From: Finegoldia magna_J
Lineage (GTDB): Bacteria; Bacillota; Clostridia; Tissierellales; Peptoniphilaceae
Direction of reading: 5' to 3'
DNA: 64,000 nucleotides
NCBI RefSeq assembly: GCF_002243175.1
Contig: NZ_NDYF01000003.1
Span: 1 to 64,000 of the forward strand
A model generated the notes under the pieces. The model was not told the DNA's origin. It did no database searches and was given only the letters and a program-made list of their open reading frames with translations. Positions 1 to 8,600 of this stretch are shown piece after piece (position 1 is the first letter of the stretch; each line of letters begins with the position of its first letter). A program made the position numbers and the translations under genes.

Positions 1-75
1 GAAGATTATATAGCGGACCAAATAAGTTTGAAAGAGTATATAGACCCATTTACTGGGAAAAAGAATAAAAAATAA
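1..75 (+). CDS. 3' end of an unidentified gene, possibly the ORF of an IS200/IS605-like element
   Basis: Frame 1 is open from the window edge to a TAA at 73-75 and gives the last 24 residues of a protein, ending in PFTGKKNKK. It is lysine-rich and hydrophilic. It lies directly upstream of the hairpin-rich element end at 88-206. In IS200/IS605 elements that carry a TnpB-type nuclease, the ORF ends just before such an RNA. I cannot identify the family from 24 residues, so the link to a transposon-encoded nuclease is inference from position only. Confidence 0.4.
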   Translation, partial: EDYIADQISLKEYIDPFTGKKNKK

Positions 76-87
76 AAAGAAGAAAGA

Positions 88-206
88 GGCGCTTTAGCGT
101 CAATTGAGAATGTAGTGCAGCTGTCGGACATTCAATATGCACAAGGTGCATTGCAGGCAACAGCCCCTTATAGGGGCAGAGCAAACCACCAGCTAAGCTG
201 GTGGTT
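88..206 (+). ncRNA. candidate omega-RNA-like structured RNA at the element's right end
   Basis: Five helices follow one another within 120 bases. They are 88-92/97-101; a longer pairing 103-107 plus 110-113 with 128-136 (one bulge); 137-142/146-151; 163-167/173-177 (GCCCC/GGGGC); and 184-193/197-206. This density of GC-rich stems is exceptional in an AT-rich genome. In TnpB-encoding IS200/IS605 elements the guide (omega) RNA is made from the 3' end of the element and runs into the flank. The arrangement here (ORF, structured RNA, element end) matches that. If so, the guide would be read from about 207 onward. The helices are visible; the function is inferred. Confidence 0.45.
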
Positions 207-512
207 ATGATTCTTTCCTAATATTAATTTGTTATTGTCAATGTAGGTTTTTATCGCTGACAAATCATTTTTCTCATACAAATCCAATAAATATTGTCTG
301 TGGATTTTGGATTCTTCCTTACCATCCTTGTAAATTGGATAATCTTCATTTTCTTTCATGGACTGCATAGCTTTTTTCAAATCTTCATCAGAACCAATGC
401 CGTATCTTTCAGAATACGAATTGTAAGTATTCATAGATTTATTTTTGCACATTGAGAATGAAAACATCATCACTGTACATAATAAAATCACAAGCAATTT
501 GTTACGTTTCAT
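168..512 (-). CDS. small exported protein, C-terminus replaced by IS sequence
   Basis: Begins at ATG 510-512, preceded on the minus strand by a good GGGAGG site about 5 nt upstream, so it was a real gene. The first 20 residues are a basic start plus a hydrophobic stretch (a signal peptide, with a Cys at residue 22 in a poor lipobox, FSMC). The mature part is charged and probably helical. I do not recognise the family. Native sequence runs to roughly residue 100. The last 14 residues (from about NHNHQL) are translated from the hairpin of the inserted IS200/IS605-like end at 184-206. The product is therefore a truncated fusion and probably non-functional. Confidence 0.6.
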   Translation of the reverse strand: MKRNKLLVILLCTVMMFSFSMCKNKSMNTYNSYSERYGIGSDEDLKKAMQSMKENEDYPIYKDGKEESKIHRQYLLDLYEKNDLSAIKTYIDNNKLILGKNHNHQLSWWFALPL

Positions 513-583
513 AAAATCCTCCCAACTGTTTATTTATCTTAATTATAAAACGTTTTCTAAGAAAAAACAATTCATATAAACAA

Positions 584-607
584 AAAAAGAGTGGACAATG
601 TCCACCC
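584..607 (-). terminator. intrinsic terminator of the M3 peptidase gene
   Basis: On the minus strand a GGGTGGACA/TGTCCAC inverted repeat (591-597 with 599-605) is followed by a run of seven T, just past the stop codon of the peptidase gene at 615. Confidence 0.8.
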
Positions 608-614
608 TTAAAAT

Positions 615-2300
615 TTATAATTCTTTTTCTATTTCGTATAATATTTCCAATAATTGTGGAAGGATTTCTTCAAGAACACCATCGTTCATTGGGTTTTTGA
701 TGTTACCAGCCTTCATTATTCCGAAGAATGATTCGCTTCCACCAACTTTACAGATTTCAAGGTAATCTTTGAATGCTTCTTCGCGATTTTTTCTTGATTT
801 CAATAAGAATTGGAATGCGCAAACTTGAGCCAATGTGTAATCAATGTAGTAGAATGGATTGTTGAAGATGTGACCTTGTCTGTACCACCAAGTTCCTTTT
901 TCCAAGAATTCATCATCATAATCCAAGTTTGGACGATACATTAATTCTATTTCGTGGTATTTTGCTTTTCTTTCTTCAGGTGTGCAATCAGGATTTTCAT
1001 ATACGAAATGTTGGAAATGGTCGATAGTTACACCGTAAGGAATGAAACTGATAGCTCCATCTAAATGAGAGAATTTGAATTTGTTAGTTTCTTCTTCGAA
1101 GAACAATTCCATCCATGGCCATGTCAAAAATTCCATACTCATTGAGTGGATTTCGCAAGCTTCAAATGTTGGCCAAATATATTCGAAAATTCTTCCGTCC
1201 ATTGAAGTGTATGCTTGGAATGCGTGGCCTGCTTCGTGAGTCATTACTTCGACATCGTGAGTAGTTCCATTGAAGTTGGCAAAGATGAATGGAGATTCAT
1301 AATCTTCAATTGTAGTACAATATCCGCCACCTTCTTTACCTTTTTTGCTTTCCAAATCGAATAATTCTCTTTCATACATAAAATCGAAGAATTTTTTAGT
1401 TTCTGGTGACAATTCAGAGTACATTTTCTTAGCGTTATCTACCAAGAAGTCTTTTCCTCCGTGAGGTTTTGCGTTACCATCAGTGAACATTACGTTGTTA
1501 TCGTAAGCTTTCATATCTTCGATGCCAATTCTCTTAGATTGTTTCTTTCGTAATTCCAGATAAACTGGTGTTACGTATTTTTTGACAAATTCTCTGTATT
1601 TTGCAACGTCATTCTTGTCGTAATCAGTTCTCATCAATGATTTGTATTGGTATTCGATGTATGAATCAAATCCCAAAGCTTTCGCCATATCTGTTCTTAC
1701 GTGAACCATTTCATCGTAGATATCGTCGATTTCTTTTTCGTGTTGTTTGAAAAATTCTGAGATTTTTCTTGTAGCTGCTTTTCTTTCGTCACGATCTTTT
1801 GATTGTGTGTAAGGAGCCATTTGTGACAATGTCAAAGTTTTATTGTCAAATTCGATTTGAGCAGATGCGATTAATTTGTTGTATTTTGTAGTTAATTGGT
1901 TTTCTTTTTGTTTGAATGGAACTGCTTTTTCGTTGAAAATCAATTGGCAGCTAATCAAATCAAACAAATGTTGACCAAAATGTTCAACCAAATCGTCTTT
2001 GAATTTGGAGTTGTCGATAGCTTCGTACATTTTAGTGTCAAGCACTGAATAATGTGGCATGTATTCATCCAAGAAATCTTGTTCTTCCTTGTAGAATTCG
2101 TCGTTTGTATCGATTGTGTGACGAATGTATGCAAGGTTGACATTAGTGCTTAGTGTTTTCTTGTATTTATCCATTTCTTCCATGATTTTGATTTGTTCAT
2201 CGGAAGTTGTGGAATCGTTAAATCTTGTAATAAAATCTTCGACCTTTTTCTTATCTTCTTCAAAGTTAGGTCTAGTGTATTTGTATTCTGTAAATTTCAT
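615..2300 (-). CDS. M3 family oligoendopeptidase (PepF-like)
   Basis: 561 residues, the usual length for the short M3 oligoendopeptidases of Firmicutes. The zinc-binding motif HEAGH is at residues 355-359 in the context VMTHEAGHAF. The third ligand glutamate is expected in the TFEACEIHS segment about 25 residues downstream, as is typical of the family. There is no signal peptide, so it acts in the cytosol, trimming imported or internal peptides of roughly 5-20 residues. It is monocistronic: its own terminator lies at 584-607, and a GAGGTGAAAAA ribosome site precedes ATG 2298-2300. It fits the peptide-fermenting lifestyle suggested by the pyroglutamyl peptidase and M24 aminopeptidase elsewhere in the window. 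The M3 assignment is firm; substrate preference is unknown. Confidence 0.93.
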   Translation of the reverse strand: MKFTEYKYTRPNFEEDKKKVEDFITRFNDSTTSDEQIKIMEEMDKYKKTLSTNVNLAYIRHTIDTNDEFYKEEQDFLDEYMPHYSVLDTKMYEAIDNSKFKDDLVEHFGQHLFDLISCQLIFNEKAVPFKQKENQLTTKYNKLIASAQIEFDNKTLTLSQMAPYTQSKDRDERKAATRKISEFFKQHEKEIDDIYDEMVHVRTDMAKALGFDSYIEYQYKSLMRTDYDKNDVAKYREFVKKYVTPVYLELRKKQSKRIGIEDMKAYDNNVMFTDGNAKPHGGKDFLVDNAKKMYSELSPETKKFFDFMYERELFDLESKKGKEGGGYCTTIEDYESPFIFANFNGTTHDVEVMTHEAGHAFQAYTSMDGRIFEYIWPTFEACEIHSMSMEFLTWPWMELFFEEETNKFKFSHLDGAISFIPYGVTIDHFQHFVYENPDCTPEERKAKYHEIELMYRPNLDYDDEFLEKGTWWYRQGHIFNNPFYYIDYTLAQVCAFQFLLKSRKNREEAFKDYLEICKVGGSESFFGIMKAGNIKNPMNDGVLEEILPQLLEILYEIEKEL

Positions 2301-2508
2301 TTTTTCACCTCTAAAATTATTTTATCATATTTTTATACTATGTAAATGTTTTTATGGTTGATAAATATTTCTAAGAAAAAACCATAAAAAAATATAGGGA
2401 ATGGTGTTAGTAAAATAAAAAAAGTGGGTATATAAAAAATGTAAGAGATTTGAACTGATGATTCCACCAGCTTAAAATTTTCTTACAAAGAAAAGGAGAT
2501 GTTATTTA

Positions 2509-4302
2509 ATGAATAATAGTTATGATGAAAGAGTCAAATTTGTTAATGGAAATTATCACTCTTTAGTTCATGCAAGAAAACCAAAAGATATAGATGATAA
2601 GAAAGCCTACATTATAGGTACTGGTATTGCTGCATTGGCTGCGGGTGGATTTTTAGTAAAAGATGCTCACATGAAAGGTGAAAATATTACTTTTATTGAA
2701 CAATTAGAATTGCCTGGTGGAAGTTTGGATGGAGAATTTAAGGCTGAACACAGAGGATATGTTGCCAGAGGCGGCAGAGAAATGGGTCACCATTTTGAAA
2801 CTTTGTGGGACTTGTACAGTGCGGTTCCATCATCTGAAAATCCAGAGGAATCAATACTAGATCATTTCTTCTACACTAACTTAGACGATCCAAATTTCAG
2901 TAAATGTCGTATAACTCATGAAAATGGTAAAAGATATGATGAAGAAAAATTCAACTTATCAGACAAAGCTTTGAAGGAAATTGCAGAGCTTACAATTACA
3001 AAAGATGAAAATTTGCAAAATAAGCAAATAGACGAAGTTTTCTCAGAGGAAACTTTGAATAGTGATTTCTGGATTTTGTGGAGATCAATGTTTGCATTCC
3101 AAAACTGGAATAGTGCTTTGGAAATGAAATTGTATTTGAACAGATTTATCCACCATGTTGGAGGACTTCCTACACTTTCAGCTCTTCAATTTACTCAATA
3201 CGACCAATACGAATCTATCGTTAAACCGATAGTTAAATGGTTAGAAGAAAAAGGTGTTAAATTTGAATACGGAATCACTGTAAAAGATGTTGATTTTGAT
3301 ATAACTTCTGACAAGAAAGTTGCTACAAAATTGGTAATGGAATCAAGTAAAGGTGAAGACAAATCAATTGATTTAACTGAAAATGATTTGGTGTTTATAA
3401 CTAATGGATCAATGACTGAATCATCAAGCTACGGTGACGATGAAACTCCTGCAACTTTGAGTGCTGATCTTGGCGGAAGCTGGGATTTGTGGAGAAACAT
3501 TGCATTAAAATCAGATGAATTCGGCAAACCTGATAAATTCTGTAAAAATGTTGAAAGAACTAACTGGGAATCTTGTACAGTAACTGTTCATGGTGGTAAA
3601 GTTATCGACTATATCGAAAATATTACTAAGAGAAATCCTTACACAGGAAAAGTAGTTACAGGTGGTATCGTGACTGTTAAGGATTCAAATTGGTTGATGA
3701 GCTGGACAATTAACAGACAACCACAATATGTTGGTCAACCAAAAGAAGATATTTGCGTTTGGGTTTACGGATTATTTACTGACAAAGACGGAAATTATAT
3801 CAAAAAACCTATGAGAGATTGTACAGGAAAAGAAATCACAAAAGAATGGTTGTATCATATCGGTGTTCCTGAAGCAGAAATCGATCAATTATCACAAGAT
3901 TGTTCAGCAATTCCTGTAATGATGCCATATATTACAAGTCATTTTGAACCTCGTGAATTTGGCGACAGACCATACGTAGTTCCTAAAGGAGCTGTAAACT
4001 TTGCGTTCCTTGGACAATTTGCAGAAACATTAGACAAACCTGGCAGAGATACTGTATTCACTACAGAATATTCTGGAAGAACAGCGATGGAAGCTGTATA
4101 TGCATTGTGTCATGTTGAAAAGGGAATTCCAGAAGTTTACGCTTCAAGATACGATTTGAGATATTTATTAAATGCAGTTAGTGCACTTAATGATTACGAA
4201 AAACCTGACCTACCAATTCCAAAATTGTTAGCTCATAGTATTGGAAAGAAAATAGAAGACACTGATATCGAATTAATGTTAAAAGAAAATAATTTGATCT
4301 AG
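2509..4302 (+). CDS. oleate hydratase family protein (MCRA, FAD-dependent)
   Basis: 597 residues, within the usual length for the family once called myosin-cross-reactive antigen. An N-terminal dinucleotide-binding motif GTGIAALAAGGF is near residues 37-48, then an acidic strand end and EQLELPGGSLDG. The family-typical GREMGHHFE segment is near residue 87. Members add water to the cis-9 double bond of oleic acid to give 10-hydroxystearate, using FAD structurally, and are often thought to detoxify host unsaturated fatty acids. The start has an AAAGGAGATG ribosome site 8 nt upstream. The gene stands alone, with its own terminator at 4311-4347. The family is certain; activity on oleate is inferred. 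Confidence 0.92.
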   Translation: MNNSYDERVKFVNGNYHSLVHARKPKDIDDKKAYIIGTGIAALAAGGFLVKDAHMKGENITFIEQLELPGGSLDGEFKAEHRGYVARGGREMGHHFETLWDLYSAVPSSENPEESILDHFFYTNLDDPNFSKCRITHENGKRYDEEKFNLSDKALKEIAELTITKDENLQNKQIDEVFSEETLNSDFWILWRSMFAFQNWNSALEMKLYLNRFIHHVGGLPTLSALQFTQYDQYESIVKPIVKWLEEKGVKFEYGITVKDVDFDITSDKKVATKLVMESSKGEDKSIDLTENDLVFITNGSMTESSSYGDDETPATLSADLGGSWDLWRNIALKSDEFGKPDKFCKNVERTNWESCTVTVHGGKVIDYIENITKRNPYTGKVVTGGIVTVKDSNWLMSWTINRQPQYVGQPKEDICVWVYGLFTDKDGNYIKKPMRDCTGKEITKEWLYHIGVPEAEIDQLSQDCSAIPVMMPYITSHFEPREFGDRPYVVPKGAVNFAFLGQFAETLDKPGRDTVFTTEYSGRTAMEAVYALCHVEKGIPEVYASRYDLRYLLNAVSALNDYEKPDLPIPKLLAHSIGKKIEDTDIELMLKENNLI

Positions 4303-4310
4303 ATTTATTA

Positions 4311-4347
4311 GTATCCCTAGAAATCAACTTCTGGGGATATTTTTTTG
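4311..4347 (+). terminator. intrinsic terminator after the oleate hydratase gene
   Basis: An 11-bp near-perfect stem (about 4312-4322 with 4329-4339) is followed by TTTTTTTG. Confidence 0.8.
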
Positions 4348-4386
4348 TTTTAATTTGTAATAAAATATACAAAAGGGGATGAAAAA

Positions 4387-5223
4387 ATGAACGCTGATTA
4401 CAAAGACAGAATCAAAGGAGCATTGTATGCATTTGCGATAGGCGATAGCATGGGCGCTACGACGGAATTTATGACAGATGTGGAAATCTCTGAAAAATAC
4501 GGCAGGATTACAGATATTGTCGGTGGGGGATGGCTTGGCTTGAAAGCAGGAGAATGTACAGACGACACCGATATGAGTATTTGTGTCATGAATTCTTTGA
4601 TGGAAAATGACATTGATAATTTTGAAAAAAATACTATGAAAAATTTCGTGGATTGGTACAACACTCATCCAAGAGGTATTGGCAATCAATGTAGACGTGC
4701 AATCGAACACTATATTCAGTACGAAATATTCATCGAAGAAGACGATACAGCTCTTGGAAATGGAAGTTTGATGAGAGCACTTCCTTGTGCATTATTGGAT
4801 AATGAAACTTCTGAAGATTTGAATATAAAACAAGGACGACTTACTCACAATAACGAAATGTGCGATAATATTTTACGAGAATACACACAAATTATCAGAG
4901 ATAATATCAATGGAAAAAATCATGAGCTAAAAGATACCCAATTGTTGAAACCATCAGGATATATCGTGAACACTTTTAACAATGCGATTCATTGGGCGAA
5001 GGAAAATTCAATTGAAGATTGTATTATAAATGCTGTAAATCACGGGGGAGACTCCGACACGATAGCTGCAATTGCAGGGAGTATCAGCGGCTCAATTCAT
5101 GGATATTCTACAATTCCTAAAAGATGGATAGCTATTTTAGATGAAAGGACAAGAAACGTGTTAGATGAATTTATAAAGTATTTGTGCGACGGAAATGTGA
5201 ATGATGATCGAAATAAAATATAA
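4387..5223 (+). CDS. ADP-ribosylglycohydrolase family protein
   Basis: 278 residues with the hallmarks of the DraG/ARH fold. GALYAFAIGDSMGATTEF is at the N-terminus, the first metal motif ECTDDTDMS is near residues 57-65, and the second metal motif HGGDSDTIAAIAG is near residues 219-231. These aspartates bind two Mg ions that activate water to cleave the ADP-ribose bond. A GGGGATG ribosome site precedes ATG 4387. It is cytosolic, with no signal peptide. No ADP-ribosyltransferase, macrodomain or nitrogenase gene lies nearby, so the substrate (ADP-ribosylated protein, nucleic acid or small molecule) cannot be guessed. An IS256-type remnant begins 22 bases downstream, so any native downstream partner may have been lost. 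Confidence 0.9.
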   Translation: MNADYKDRIKGALYAFAIGDSMGATTEFMTDVEISEKYGRITDIVGGGWLGLKAGECTDDTDMSICVMNSLMENDIDNFEKNTMKNFVDWYNTHPRGIGNQCRRAIEHYIQYEIFIEEDDTALGNGSLMRALPCALLDNETSEDLNIKQGRLTHNNEMCDNILREYTQIIRDNINGKNHELKDTQLLKPSGYIVNTFNNAIHWAKENSIEDCIINAVNHGGDSDTIAAIAGSISGSIHGYSTIPKRWIAILDERTRNVLDEFIKYLCDGNVNDDRNKI

Positions 5224-5244
5224 ATTAGTTGAATGTATTTATTT

Positions 5245-5313
5245 GAGACTGTGAAATAGTTTTTGTATGAGAAATCCTCCTGATAAGACAATAATCAGGA
5301 GGATTTTAATATG
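5245..5313 (+). mobile_element. solo left end of an IS256-family element
   Basis: This 69-bp stretch closely matches 12699-12765, the left end of the IS256-type element downstream. It has the terminal repeat GAGACTGTGAAATAG, the AATCCTCC/GGAGGATT hairpin, and an ATG at 5311-5313 in the position of the transposase start. Beyond the ATG the similarity stops and no transposase follows. It is a decayed or recombined remnant in the same orientation as the full copy. Confidence 0.8.
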
Positions 5314-5531
5314 TCAAAAATACATAAAAAGTTATACTTAAAGCATAACTATAAATATACTATTTATTCAAAATACATATTTAGGAAAAGGATAAAAGTT
5401 TTATATTTTAATTATTAACGTAATATATATTTTTAAAATTATTAATATATCTTCTAATTATTAATATATCTTTATTATGTGTTTATGTATATAAAGTTAA
5501 AAAAATAAATATATTAGAGGTCTTATAAATG
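5314..5531. other. non-coding AT-rich leader, no gene seen
   Basis: Very AT-rich sequence with repeated ATTATTAATATATCTT-like segments (around 5415-5480). I see no ribosome site with a credible reading frame and no RNA structure. It separates the IS remnant from the promoter of the giant protease gene. Confidence 0.5.
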
Positions 5532-5560
5532 TTGACTAAATAAAAAAAAAGTAGTAAAAT
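5532..5560 (+). promoter_or_regulatory. sigma-A promoter of the giant protease gene with A9 spacer tract
   Basis: The -35 box TTGACT (5532-5537), a 17-bp spacer and the -10 box TAAAAT (5555-5560) make a near-consensus promoter. The spacer contains nine consecutive A (5542-5550). Slippage there would alter the -35/-10 distance. The start codon lies about 90 bases downstream, behind a TAGGAGAA ribosome site. Confidence 0.7.
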
Positions 5561-5651
5561 TTAAAACGTAATTTTTGAAAATGGGACTCAATATCGATAT
5601 TTACAATTTATACCATGAATAAAATTAATATTTTTTAATCTAGGAGAATTT

Positions 5652-8600
5652 ATGAAAAAAAAAGATATTATAAAGGCAACTCTTGTTGCAGCTTTATCAG
5701 TTTCATCAGTTTCATTTATGTGTAGTGATACAGTTTTTGCAAAAACTGAAGATACTAAAAATATTATTGATAATAAAAAATCTATAGAATATAAGCAGGA
5801 TGAAAATAAGGTTACGAATGAAACGTTAAAAGTCAATAAAGAAATTTCGAACAATACAAACGATGAAAAGTTATCAGTAATTACCAAAGAAGATATTAAA
5901 GAGGATTCTGTAATTGATAATAAAAATATTTCTGATAACAAATATTCAAACAAAGAAGTATCAAATGGAAATGAATTGTATAAAGCAGATGAAATTCTAA
6001 ACATTTCTAAAAAAGAAAAGGATAGAGTTGTATACATAGCTGAATTTAGGAATAAGGAGGATGGTCAGAAAGCAATTAAAGAACTATCTAATTTTAAAAA
6101 TACTAAAGTTTTGTACACTTATAATACGATTTTCAATGGTTGTGCTATAGAAACTAATCGAGATAATTTGGACAAAATTAAACTTATTGAAGGCATTTCA
6201 TCAGTCGAAAAATCACAAAAAATTCAACCGATGATGAACAATGCTCGAAAGGAAATAGGAGTTGATGAATCCATAGATTACCTAAAAGCAATCAATGCTC
6301 AATTTGGCAAAAACTTTGATGGTAGAGGAATGGTAATTGCAAATATTGATACTGGAACTGATTACAGACACAAAGCCATGAGAATTGACGAAGATGCGAA
6401 ATCATCGATGAAATATAAGAAAGATGATTTACAAGGAACTGACAAGGACTTTTGGTTGAGCGATAAAATACCTCACGCTTTTAACTATTATAATGGTGGA
6501 AAAATCACTGTCGAAAAATATGACGATGGTTCAGATTATCATGATCCACACGGTATGCATATAGCAGGAATTCTTGCTGGAAATGATACTGATGAGGACA
6601 TAGCTAATTATAATGGTATTGACGGGATTGCTCCAAACGCTCAAATATTTTCTTATAAGATGTACTCAGATTCAGGTGATGGATTTGCTGGTGATGAAAC
6701 AATGTTTCATGCTATCGAAGATGCAATCAAACATAAGGTTGATGTAGTATCTGTATCATCAGGTTTTACAGGAACAGGACTTGTAGGAGAAAAATATTGG
6801 CAGGCTGTTAGAGCTTTGAGAAAAGCTGGCATTCCTATGGTTGTAGCAACTGGAAACTACGCAACAGCTGCATCAAGCTCATCATGGGACTTGGCAGCAA
6901 ATAACCAACTAAGGATGACCGATACAGGAAATGTAACTAGAACTGCTGCCCATGAAGATGCCATAGCTGTAGCATCAGCTAAAAACCAAATAGTAGAGTT
7001 TGATAAGGTAAATATTGGTGGCGAAAGCTTCAAGTATAGAAATATCGGTACCTTCTTCGATAAGGATAAGATTATCACAAATGAAGACGGAAGCAAGCTA
7101 TCTGACAAAGTCAAATTTGTTTATATAGGCAAGGGTCAAGATGAAGATCTAGTTGGTCTTAATCTTAAAGGCAAAATTGCCGTTATGGATAGAATCTATA
7201 CCAAGGATTTAAAATATGCCTTCAAAAGAGCTGCCGATAAGGGTGCTCGTGCAATCATGGTTGTAAATACTGTTAACTACTACAACAGGGATAACTGGAC
7301 AGAGCTTCCAGCCATGGGCTACGAAGAAGATGAAGGAACAACTTGCCAAGTATTCTCAGTATCTGGTGATGATGGTCTAAAGATTTGGAATATGATTAAT
7401 CCAACAAATAAAACAGAGGTTAAAAGAAATAAAAAGGAAGACTTCAAAGATAAGCTTGACCAATACTATCCAATTGATATGGAAAGCTTCAACAAAAACC
7501 GTCCAAAGCTTGGTGATGAGAAAGAGCTAGCCTTTAACTTTGCTCCTGATACAGATAAGGAACTTTACAAGGAAGGAGTAATAGTTCCAGCAGCTTCTAC
7601 ATCTTGGGGTCCAAGGGTTGACCTCCTCTTAAAGCCAGATGTATCAGCACCAGGAAAGAACATCAAATCAACTCTAAATGTAATTGATGGCAAATCAACC
7701 TATGGTTATATGTCAGGAACAAGTATGGCAACACCAGTAGTTGCAGCATCAACAGTATTGATTAGACCAAAACTAAAAGAGATGCTCGCAAAACCTGTCT
7801 TAAAAAACCTAACAGGTGACGATAAAATCGACTTAACTACTCTTACAAAGATTGCCTTACAAAACACAGCAAGACCTATGATGGATCCAACAGGTTGGAA
7901 GGAGAAATCACTATATTATGCTTCACCAAGACAACAAGGCGCTGGTCTTATTAACGTAGCTAATGCACTAAGAAATGACGTTATAGCTAGCTTTAAGAAT
8001 TTAGACTCTGAAGGTTTGGTAAATTCATATGGATCTATTTCACTTAAAGAAATTAAGGGCGATAAAAAATATTTCACAATTAAATTAATTAATACATCAG
8101 ATAGACCTCTAACATTTAAAGCTTCATCATCTGCAATCACAACAGATTCCTTAACCAATAGACTAAAACTTGATGAAACTTACAAGGATGAAAAATCTCA
8201 AGATGGAAAACAAATTGTTCCAGAAATCCATCCTGAAGTAATTAATGGAGCAAAGATAACATTCGAATACGATACATTTACCATAAAACCAAATTCAAGT
8301 TTTGACTTAAATGCTGTAATAGATGTCGGAGATGCTAAAGATAAAAATAAATTTGTAGAATCCTTCATTAGATTTGAATCTAAAGAAGAAGTTGAGGCAA
8401 TGTGCGGTAAGGGAAACAAGACAGTTTTTCAACCATCTCTATCAATGCCACTTATGGGCTTTGCTGGAAATTGGAACAAGGAGCCAATCCTTGACAAGTG
8501 GGCTTGGGAAGAAGGTTCAAAATCAAAGACAATGGAAGGTTATGATGATGATGGTAAACCAAAAATACCTGGAACCTTGAATAAGGGTATAGGTGGAGAA

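Larger units (their letters stand above)
1..210 (+). mobile_element. right-end fragment of an IS200/IS605-like element
   Basis: The right boundary lies just after a perfect 10-bp hairpin (arms 184-193 and 197-206, loop TAA), followed by TTATGATT. IS200/IS605 elements lack terminal inverted repeats and end in subterminal hairpins of this kind. A neighbouring minus-strand reading frame continues straight through this sequence and acquires a tail ending HNHQLSWWFALPL. That tail is simply the reverse translation of the hairpin, which shows that the element landed inside a gene. The exact boundary cannot be fixed without an empty site; 207-215 is the plausible range. Confidence 0.6.

Noticed and set aside
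5405..5480. Repeated ATTATTAATATATCTT-like segments, considered as a CRISPR or iteron array
   Set aside because: Units are short, irregular and unspaced; simple AT-rich repetition.
5588..6037. Minus-strand frame of 149 codons at the start of the giant protease
   Set aside because: Ser/Phe/Leu-rich shadow of the Lys/Asp/Asn-rich plus-strand N-terminal region; no ribosome site.
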